This document shows positions 1 to 5,355 of a DNA stretch of 7,370 nucleotides, in pieces. The notes under the pieces were generated by a model. That model had not been told where the DNA came from. It was given only the letters and a program-made list of their open reading frames with translations, and made no database searches. This stretch comes from an uncultured Pseudomonadota bacterium (GTDB lineage Bacteria > Bdellovibrionota_B > Oligoflexia > Oligoflexales > CAILAO01), in NCBI GenBank assembly GCA_903832105.1, contig CAILAO010000976.1, positions 1-7,370 on the forward strand, written 5' to 3'. Made by a program: the position numbers and the translations under genes. Each line of letters starts with the position of its first letter. Within the stretch, counting starts at the first letter, position 1.

Positions 1-479
1 ATTACACCGACAAACCATCCCTTTGCTCTTCTTTCTTCACTTCCCTTCGAAAGTATTATTCCCGCAACCGCACTTACCGTGATCACAATTCCAACGACTT
101 CTATCCACGTCATCTTTTCTTGTAAAAACACAAACGCCATTAAAGCGGTCATCGGCGGAGATAAAGTTTGAAGTGCGGAAGTCGCTTGAGCGCCCATTTT
201 CTTTAAAGCTGCATAAAGAGCTGTATCACCAAGTGCGAGCCCCAAAAGTCCGGAAAGTGCCAGTTCAAACCAGACCCTTGTCTCACTTGGAAGAGTTGGG
301 CGCGTTATTGTCAACACAAGAAACAAACAGGCCACGGCGAGCATCGTCCGGATGATATTCATCGCATAAGACGACACGTTGGTTCCATAAAAACGAAGCA
401 TACTGATCGATACGGCCCAAATGAGGGCCGCGCCGAGTGATGCAAGTTCTCCAATCAGATGTTGGGTATAAAGGAACAC
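1..479 (-). CDS. EamA/DMT-family membrane transporter, N-terminal half (cut by window edge)
   Basis: This frame stays open from a GTG at 479 to the window edge and encodes 159 residues. It is an integral inner-membrane protein of the drug/metabolite transporter superfamily (EamA fold), whose members carry amino acids, metabolites or drugs. Hydrophobic segments lie at about residues 8-29, 38-58, 68-90, 98-119 and 125-144, the five helices of one EamA repeat. Typical family signatures are GDTALYAALKKMGAQ (84-98), LQTLSPPMTALMAFVFLQE (103-121) and the VVGIVITVSAVAG stretch (128-140). A charged linker (KGSEERRAKG) then leads into what should be the second repeat, lost beyond position 1. The GTG is chosen because an in-frame TAA directly precedes it and the next ATG (residue 27) would remove helix 1. 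No good Shine-Dalgarno is seen, so translation is probably coupled to the gene before it. The substrate cannot be told from sequence; export or uptake of branched-chain compounds is only a guess from position. Confidence 0.87.
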   Translation of the reverse strand, partial: MFLYTQHLIGELASLGAALIWAVSISMLRFYGTNVSSYAMNIIRTMLAVACLFLVLTITRPTLPSETRVWFELALSGLLGLALGDTALYAALKKMGAQATSALQTLSPPMTALMAFVFLQEKMTWIEVVGIVITVSAVAGIILSKGSEERRAKGWFVGV

Positions 480-482
480 TTA
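477..482 (-). promoter_or_regulatory. TAA-GTG stop/start junction, probable translational coupling
   Basis: On the minus strand the stop codon of the fused oxidoreductase gene (TAA, 482-480) is followed with no gap by the GTG proposed as the transporter start (479-477). The two genes are in the same phase. The only purine-rich stretch nearby (AAGGG) is about 20 nt upstream, too far for an ordinary ribosome site. Ribosomes finishing the first gene probably reinitiate here. This is inferred from the arrangement. Confidence 0.5.
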
Positions 483-1904
483 TTTTGAAATGAATTCGAT
501 ACCCTTCTTGACCGCCTCAATATTTTTGTCAATCAAGTTTTTCTTCTTCAGATATTTTTCGATCGTCTTAAAGAGTTTTTCTGGCGCAATCACTTTGGTG
601 TAACCCAGATAAACTCCGAGAGCAACCATGTTTGCAGCCGCTGTGAGACCTACAGACGTCGCAATTTCTGTCACTGGAACATAGATCGCTTTAACATCCG
701 TTCTTTTGACTTTCCGATCAATTAGCGAAGAGTTCACAATTACAACGGAGTCTTTCTCAATCACTGGTTCAAATTCATCAAGCGAAGGCCCATTCATTGC
801 GATAAGAACATTAGGATTCGTGACAAGAGGCGATCCAACTTTTCGACCCGACAAGATCACGTGACAGTTAGCTGTTCCGCCCCTCATCTCTGGCCCGTAA
901 GATGGGAGCCAGGTTACTTCCAGTCCTTCTTCCATGGCGAGGACTCCAAGTGTCACACCAGCCACTAGAACTCCCTGACCGCCAAATCCGGCGATTCTAA
1001 CACGCTGCTCGGAGAAATTTTTTACAAAATCTTTATCAGCTTGGCCTTTGGTACTTACATCGGCCAGGTTAAGGGCATCAAAATATTCTTCAACTGTTGA
1101 GAGTTGGGGTTTATCGGACCTCCTCGCAGGCCTTGTTTCCGTTTCGTCCTTAAAATTCTTGATTGGGTAGTAAGGGATCATATTTTCCTCTACCCACTTC
1201 AAACATTCAAGAGGCTTCATTCGGTTCGACGTCGGACAAGGTGCAAGAATCTCGACGAACGAAAATCCCTTCCCATCATGTTGGGATTTTAGGGCCTTGT
1301 AGATGGCTTTCTTGGCTTTATTGATATTTTTGAAATCAGTCACAGCAACACGCTCAACAAAAACAGGTCCTTCGAGTTGCGAAATCAATTCCGCCATCCT
1401 GATTGGCTTTCCCTCGTTCTCTACACTTCGGCCATACGGCGTCGTCGCCGTCTTCTGTCCGATTAAGGTCGTCGGAGCCATTTGGCCACCTGTCATACCG
1501 TAAATCGCGTTGTTGACGAAAATAATGGTCATGCTTTCACCGCGATTAGCAGCTTGGATAACTTCGTTTCCACCAATCGCCGCCAAGTCGCCATCACCTT
1601 GATAGCTTATGAGAATGCTTCCAGGATTGGATCTTGAGGCACCGGTCGCAACGGCGGGAGCCCTGCCGTGTGCTGCTTGGATATTGCCACAATCAAAGTA
1701 ATAATAGGCAAAAACCGAACAACCCACCGGTGAAATTAAAATAGTTTTGTCTGCAATACCGAGCTTATCCATCGCCTCAGCAACAAGTTTATGGACACGA
1801 CCATGTCCACACCCGGGGCAATAATGTGTATTGAGTTTATCCTTGCCAACCTTTCGCTCAAACCTATCGTAAAATGACGCTGGTTTTTTTAATACTTCTG
1901 GCAT
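480..1904 (-). CDS. vorA: 2-oxoacid:ferredoxin oxidoreductase, fused TPP-binding (beta) and gamma subunit, VorA-type
   Basis: This 474-residue cytoplasmic protein is the thiamine-diphosphate half of a 2-oxoacid:ferredoxin oxidoreductase, which decarboxylates a 2-oxoacid to an acyl-CoA and reduces ferredoxin. Residues 1 to about 250 are the beta domain. It has CPGCGHG at 29-35, the TPP/Mg motif starting GDGDL at 103 and ending NN at 131-132, and YGMTGGQ at 135-141. After a polar linker (about 251-300) comes a gamma domain with GFGGQG at 306-311 and YGPEMRGG at 336-343. These two parts are separate genes in many bacteria. From memory, a VorA of similar length with both domains occurs in the three-subunit ketoisovalerate oxidoreductase of Methanothermobacter. 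There is no methionine between residues 243 and 323, so a separately made gamma subunit is unlikely. The ATG is preceded by GGGGGA with short spacing and lies 25 nt after the alpha gene. Substrate preference for branched 2-oxoacids is inferred from the alpha subunit and from ptb/buk. Confidence 0.9.
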   Translation of the reverse strand: MPEVLKKPASFYDRFERKVGKDKLNTHYCPGCGHGRVHKLVAEAMDKLGIADKTILISPVGCSVFAYYYFDCGNIQAAHGRAPAVATGASRSNPGSILISYQGDGDLAAIGGNEVIQAANRGESMTIIFVNNAIYGMTGGQMAPTTLIGQKTATTPYGRSVENEGKPIRMAELISQLEGPVFVERVAVTDFKNINKAKKAIYKALKSQHDGKGFSFVEILAPCPTSNRMKPLECLKWVEENMIPYYPIKNFKDETETRPARRSDKPQLSTVEEYFDALNLADVSTKGQADKDFVKNFSEQRVRIAGFGGQGVLVAGVTLGVLAMEEGLEVTWLPSYGPEMRGGTANCHVILSGRKVGSPLVTNPNVLIAMNGPSLDEFEPVIEKDSVVIVNSSLIDRKVKRTDVKAIYVPVTEIATSVGLTAAANMVALGVYLGYTKVIAPEKLFKTIEKYLKKKNLIDKNIEAVKKGIEFISK

Positions 1905-1929
1905 ATGTCCCCCGATATCTTTACTTAGC

Positions 1930-3000
1930 TTAAGAGTTCATTTTCTTGTAAACGTCCCGCACCTTCGTTACCAATTCATCGACTGAAGGAACCATTCCTC
2001 CCATGCGACCGTAATACTCTACGGGCCTCTTCCCGTTCAGAGTCAACCTGATATCCTCAGCCATCTGACCACTCGATAATTCGATCGACATAAACGCCTG
2101 CACTTTTTCCGCTAGCGTTCTAATTTCCTTCTTCGGAAACGGAAAAAGAGTCACTGGACGAAAGAGCCCTACCTTACATCCCTCAGATCTTAAAATTTCA
2201 ACTGTGGTATGTGATAGCCTTGATGAAATGCCATAAGCAACTAGCACAAGTTTAGCATCACTCGTTTGAAATTCTTCACACCTTACTTCACTTTTTTCGA
2301 TCTCTTCATATTTCTTTACGAGATCAAGATTAACTTTCTCAAGACCTTCGCAACTCATGATAATCGACGTCACAAGATTATGTTTGCTATCTTTATCAGC
2401 ATAAATAGCCCAAGGTTTTCGTTCGGATTTCTTAACTTTGTCGGGGAACGTTACAGGTTCCATCATCTGACCGACATAGGCATCCGCGAGCACATACACT
2501 GGTGTCAGCCACTTATCGGCCAAATCAAAGGCAAGAACCGTTAAGTCACACATCTCTTGCGCTGAATTGGGTGCGAGCACGATGGTTTTGTAGTTTCCAT
2601 GTCCCCCGCCCTTCACGACTTGGTTATAATCACCTTGCTCAGGCCAAATATTCCCGAGTCCTGGACCTGCACGCATCACATCAATGATGACACATGGAAG
2701 ATTCGCCCCGGCAATATAACTTACACCTTCCTGTTTCAAACTAATACCGGGACCCGACGATGCCGTCATGACCCGCCTTCCGCAAGAAGCCGCTCCATAC
2801 ACCATGTTGATGGCCGCGACTTCGCTCTCTGCTTGAAGAAATGTTCCACCGACTTTAGGCATATAAAGTGCGGCCGCATGGGCGATCTCGCTCGCTGGGG
2901 TAATCGGATAGCCGAAATAATGGGTACACCCGGCTAGAATAGCACCCTTAACAACAGCCTCATTACCTTTGATAAATTCTCTTCGCTCCTTCGTTGTCAT
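1930..3000 (-). CDS. vorB: 2-oxoacid:ferredoxin oxidoreductase alpha subunit, VorB-type (branched-chain 2-oxoacids)
   Basis: This 356-residue protein is the pyrimidine-domain (alpha) subunit that pairs with the TPP-binding subunit of the next gene. Visible motifs are GNEAVVKGAILAGC (12-25), YPITPASE (31-38), QAESE (56-60), TASSGPG (79-85), RAGPGLGN (110-117), PEQGDY (120-125) and GGGHGNY (131-137). The GPGLG...GGGHG pattern is what I expect of VorB-type subunits for 3-methyl-2-oxobutanoate. KorA-type subunits for 2-oxoglutarate typically carry a GGPSTG-like sequence at that place. The usual VorB has Gly where residue 111 is Ala, a mild change. The C-terminal part (about 220-356) fits the transketolase C-like and following domain of the family. 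The reading frame continues upstream to another ATG at 3147, but that would overlap the ferredoxin gene by over 100 nt. The ATG at 3000 has GGAGG 10 nt before it and gives the normal family N-terminus. It lies 16 nt after the ferredoxin stop. Confidence 0.92.
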   Translation of the reverse strand: MTTKERREFIKGNEAVVKGAILAGCTHYFGYPITPASEIAHAAALYMPKVGGTFLQAESEVAAINMVYGAASCGRRVMTASSGPGISLKQEGVSYIAGANLPCVIIDVMRAGPGLGNIWPEQGDYNQVVKGGGHGNYKTIVLAPNSAQEMCDLTVLAFDLADKWLTPVYVLADAYVGQMMEPVTFPDKVKKSERKPWAIYADKDSKHNLVTSIIMSCEGLEKVNLDLVKKYEEIEKSEVRCEEFQTSDAKLVLVAYGISSRLSHTTVEILRSEGCKVGLFRPVTLFPFPKKEIRTLAEKVQAFMSIELSSGQMAEDIRLTLNGKRPVEYYGRMGGMVPSVDELVTKVRDVYKKMNS

Positions 3001-3010
3001 AATAAAGGGT

Positions 3011-3015
3011 CCTCC
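3011..3015 (-). promoter_or_regulatory. Ribosome binding site GGAGG for vorB
   Basis: On the minus strand GGAGG lies 10 nt before the ATG at 3000 and just after the ferredoxin stop codon. It decides the start of the alpha subunit against the longer in-frame alternative at 3147, which would run through the ferredoxin gene. Confidence 0.75.
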
Positions 3016-3016
3016 G

Positions 3017-3280
3017 CTATTTCTTGTAAACTGTGATGGCGCCTGGTTCCGGGCATGCGTAAAAACAAGCCGTGCAACCTGAACAGCCCTGGCCCTTGTA
3101 TTGGGCGTGTAGATATCCGAGCTTATTAAACTTCTTGCTGATTTCAATCACACCTTTAGGACATTCCACGGTACAGTACTCACAACCCTTGCACTGATCA
3201 GGATCAATCTCAATGCGTGGTAACATTTGATCAGGTTGCCCTGTAGGTCCTGTCTGCGATGAATTCGTCGTCGTGTTCAT
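3017..3280 (-). CDS. vorC: 2-oxoacid:ferredoxin oxidoreductase ferredoxin-like subunit, two [4Fe-4S] clusters
   Basis: This 87-residue protein is a dicluster ferredoxin that carries electrons from the TPP site to external ferredoxin. The two cluster motifs have the classic CxxCxxCxxxC spacing, with cysteines at 30, 33, 36 and 40 followed by PKG, and at 66, 69, 72 and 76 followed by PEPG. The first 20 residues are polar and rich in Thr, Ser, Gly and Gln, with no signal peptide. They form an extra tail before the cluster domain, which begins near MLPRIEIDPDQCKGC. A start at Met19 is possible, but GGGGAGGGG lies 7 nt before the first ATG and none is obvious before Met19. The gene sits 31 nt after ptb and 16 nt before the alpha gene. 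That position marks it as the delta-type subunit of this oxidoreductase, not a free ferredoxin. The symbol follows the three-subunit methanogen naming (vorC); others call this subunit vorD or korD. Confidence 0.88.
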   Translation of the reverse strand: MNTTTNSSQTGPTGQPDQMLPRIEIDPDQCKGCEYCTVECPKGVIEISKKFNKLGYLHAQYKGQGCSGCTACFYACPEPGAITVYKK

Positions 3281-3287
3281 AAAGCAT

Positions 3288-3296
3288 CCCCTCCCC
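3288..3296 (-). promoter_or_regulatory. Ribosome binding site GGGGAGGGG for the ferredoxin-like subunit
   Basis: A run of nine purines on the minus strand ends 7 nt before the ATG at 3280. It supports that ATG over Met19 and so includes the polar N-terminal tail in the protein. Confidence 0.65.
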
Positions 3297-3311
3297 GTTC
3301 CAGCTTCTCAA

Positions 3312-4214
3312 TTAACTACAAAGAAGACTTAAAAGAATTGAATTGTACTTCGTTTCATGCGAGTCAGCGCGTGAAGTCACGATAATGGGCGCTGCCGCAC
3401 CGACGATCAAAAGTGCGTTTTTACTCTTAGTCAAAAACACTAACGCCTTGTAAAGATAATTCGAAGACTCAATGGCATCACACAAGATAATGTCCGCTTT
3501 TCCCGCTACAGGACCGCCAACTTTTTTAATCTTCGCAGCTTCTTCGCTGACGGCATTATCAAGACCGAAAGGTCCATCAACAATGCAACCGGGAATCTGA
3601 CCACGATCACTCATTTTAGCGAGACAGGCTGCATCAATCGTCGCTGGCATCGCGGCGGCATTGACTTTTTCCACGGCGCAACAGCAAGCGACTAGAGGTT
3701 TCTCAATTCCGAGACTCTGCGCAACTTTAACGGCATTTTGAATGATTTTAACTTTTTGTTCCAAGTCGGGAGCAACCATAACGGCAGGATCTGTAATGAA
3801 CAGAAGCTTCGGATAAGTTTCAAGTTCGAATACGGCCACCGATGAAACCACATTACCTGTGTTGAGTCCCGTCTCTTTATCCAGTACTGATTTCATGAAT
3901 TTCGAGGTGTCGATCATCCCTTTCATGATAGCGGAGGCTCGACCATCGCGTACAAGTTTGTTGCAAAGTTTGGCAGCTTTAATAGCGTCCGGCTCGTCAA
4001 TAATCTCAAATCCATGGAGATCAATGTTCAGTTTTTTTGCGACATCTTCGATCGCCCTTTTTGACCCCGTCAAAATAACATCGGCAATGCCCTCATCTCT
4101 AACTTGTTTGACAGCCGCGAGAACTTCTTCGTCTTCAGCCATAACAACGGCAAGTCTTTTTTTGCCGACCGTTTTGATGTATTTCTGCATGTCGCTAAAA
4201 GTTTTAATAAGCAC
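3312..4214 (-). CDS. ptb: Phosphate butyryltransferase (phosphate acyltransferase for short/branched acyl-CoA)
   Basis: This 300-residue cytoplasmic enzyme swaps the CoA of butyryl-CoA or a branched acyl-CoA for phosphate, giving the acyl phosphate used by the kinase encoded just upstream. The length is normal for Ptb. Family features are the Rossmann-like VILTG (46-50), IMKGMIDTSKFMKSVL (96-111), FITDPAVMVAPDLEQK (139-154), VEKVNAAAMPATIDAA (181-196), GPFGLDNAVS (214-223) and the near-C-terminal VTSRADSHETK (279-289). Absence of the longer Pta architecture argues against a plain phosphotransacetylase. The start is a GTG at 4214 with AGAGGGG 6 nt before it; the first ATG (codon 9) would remove a segment normally present. 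A triple cysteine at 177-179 in a hydrophobic strand is unusual but does not touch a motif I recognise. It follows buk by 25 nt. Pairing with buk and the Vor genes suggests isobutyryl-CoA, isovaleryl-CoA and 2-methylbutyryl-CoA as substrates. Confidence 0.92.
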   Translation of the reverse strand: MLIKTFSDMQKYIKTVGKKRLAVVMAEDEEVLAAVKQVRDEGIADVILTGSKRAIEDVAKKLNIDLHGFEIIDEPDAIKAAKLCNKLVRDGRASAIMKGMIDTSKFMKSVLDKETGLNTGNVVSSVAVFELETYPKLLFITDPAVMVAPDLEQKVKIIQNAVKVAQSLGIEKPLVACCCAVEKVNAAAMPATIDAACLAKMSDRGQIPGCIVDGPFGLDNAVSEEAAKIKKVGGPVAGKADIILCDAIESSNYLYKALVFLTKSKNALLIVGAAAPIIVTSRADSHETKYNSILLSLLCS

Positions 4215-4220
4215 AGTTCG

Positions 4221-4227
4221 CCCCTCT
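4221..4227 (-). promoter_or_regulatory. Ribosome binding site AGAGGGG for ptb
   Basis: On the minus strand AGAGGGG ends 6 nt before the GTG at 4214. It is the main reason to place the ptb start at GTG and not at the ATG eight codons further in. Confidence 0.65.
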
Positions 4228-4239
4228 ACTCGTAAATGT

Positions 4240-5325
4240 TTATATATACGGCTTTGCAGTGTCTTCTCCGCAAAGTACCCTAATAGCGCCGCTTCTCAGC
4301 GACTCCATTTCACCTTCCCCTGGAAAAACCAATACTTTCGCAATAAATGAAACTCGTTTTTCAATCATGCTGACCAATTTTGGGTCGTATGCCAATCCAC
4401 CGGTAAGTAAAATCGCATCAACATGTCCCTCTACGACGGTTGCCAGCAGTCCAATCTCTTTTGCGATTTGGTAAGCCATCGAGGCGTAAACGTCTGCTGC
4501 CTTCTTGTCGCCCTTTTCGATACGTTCCTGAACTTTCCTGCCCTCGTTGGTACCGAGATATGCGACAAGTCCACCTTTGCCCTTGATCTGGTCCTTGATT
4601 TCCTTTTCGGTATACTTACCTGAGAAACAGAGTTTGACAAGTTGGCCGATAGGCACACCACCGCTGCGCTCGGGGGAAAACGGTCCATCGCCATCCAAGG
4701 CGTTGTTAACATCGACCACGCGTCCTTTTTTGTGCATGCCGATTGAAATGCCGCCGCCCATGTGCGCCACAATTAAGTTTAGATCCTCGTAGTGCTGCCC
4801 GAGATCTTTGGCAGCCTTTCTTGCTACAGCCTTTTGATTAAGCGCATGGAAAATACTAATCCTCGGGATCAAGGGATTCCCTGAAAAACGCGCAATATCA
4901 TCCATTTCATCCACAACCACTGGATCGACGATGTAACTTTTACATCCCGCATCCTTCGCAATTTCCCAGGCGATGAGGCCCCCCAGATTACTTGCATGTT
5001 CCCCATAACAAGCATCTTTCAGTTCACCCAACATCTTTTCATTAACTTCATAGACGCCGCCGGAGATGGGCCTTAAAAGACCGCCTCGTCCGACTACGGC
5101 ATCGAGTTTTTCTAGAGGGAACTCATGCTCCCTCAAAATTTCTAAAATAATCGCCTTTCGAAACTCGTACTGATGAGCAATTTTGGGGTATGGCGCAAGG
5201 TCTTCACTCGGGTGGGAAATGCTCTTTGAGAAGACTTCTTTTTCACCCTTTGCGCCTTGATAAAGCGCGATCTTTGTCGATGTGGACCCGGGATTGATCA
5301 CTAAAACATTAAACGCTTTGACCAT
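4240..5325 (-). CDS. buk: Butyrate kinase (branched-chain fatty acid kinase)
   Basis: This 361-residue cytoplasmic kinase of the acetokinase family (ASKHA fold) transfers phosphate from butyryl or branched acyl phosphate to ADP. That is the ATP-forming step of the pathway; it can also activate free acids. Its length matches Buk and is clearly shorter than acetate kinase (about 400). Motifs are NPGSTSTK at 11-18 (nucleotide/phosphate site), VGRGG at 78-82, VDPVVVDE at 133-140, FHALNQKAVAR at 159-169, AHMGGGIS at 187-194, DGDGPFSPERSG at 211-222 and LLTGGLAY at 306-313. The ATG at 5325 directly precedes the phosphate-loop strand, as usual for the family. GGGG at 5 nt and GAGG at 11 nt before it are both possible ribosome sites. 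The gene begins 30 nt after the carboxylase stop and ends 25 nt before ptb. The order buk-ptb is the reverse of the clostridial ptb-buk order. No residue of note is missing. Confidence 0.94.
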   Translation of the reverse strand: MVKAFNVLVINPGSTSTKIALYQGAKGEKEVFSKSISHPSEDLAPYPKIAHQYEFRKAIILEILREHEFPLEKLDAVVGRGGLLRPISGGVYEVNEKMLGELKDACYGEHASNLGGLIAWEIAKDAGCKSYIVDPVVVDEMDDIARFSGNPLIPRISIFHALNQKAVARKAAKDLGQHYEDLNLIVAHMGGGISIGMHKKGRVVDVNNALDGDGPFSPERSGGVPIGQLVKLCFSGKYTEKEIKDQIKGKGGLVAYLGTNEGRKVQERIEKGDKKAADVYASMAYQIAKEIGLLATVVEGHVDAILLTGGLAYDPKLVSMIEKRVSFIAKVLVFPGEGEMESLRSGAIRVLCGEDTAKPYI

Positions 5326-5355
5326 AGAAACCCCAACCTCTTAGGCAGAATTTTC

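Noticed and set aside
173..355. 60-codon plus-strand frame near the left edge
   Set aside because: The minus strand here is a continuous EamA transporter with family motifs and membrane helices.
2599..2937. 112-codon plus-strand frame opposite vorB
   Set aside because: Shadow of the alpha subunit gene, with no domain or ribosome site.
3001..3147. In-frame upstream extension of the alpha subunit gene to an ATG at 3147
   Set aside because: It would overlap most of the ferredoxin gene, encodes no family sequence, and the ATG at 3000 has its own GGAGG and the normal VorB N-terminus.
3859..4350. 163-codon open frame on the plus strand, antisense to ptb and the end of buk
   Set aside because: It lies opposite two well-conserved genes, has a Ser/Pro-rich shadow-like composition, no domain and no convincing ribosome site.
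4431..4772. 113-codon minus-strand frame inside buk
   Set aside because: Alternative frame of buk, whose own frame carries every kinase motif through this stretch.
5326..5355. Possible terminator or promoter in spacers such as the one between the carboxylase and buk
   Set aside because: No spacer exceeds 31 nt and none contains an inverted repeat followed by a T-run or a clear -35/-10 pair. They mostly hold ribosome sites.
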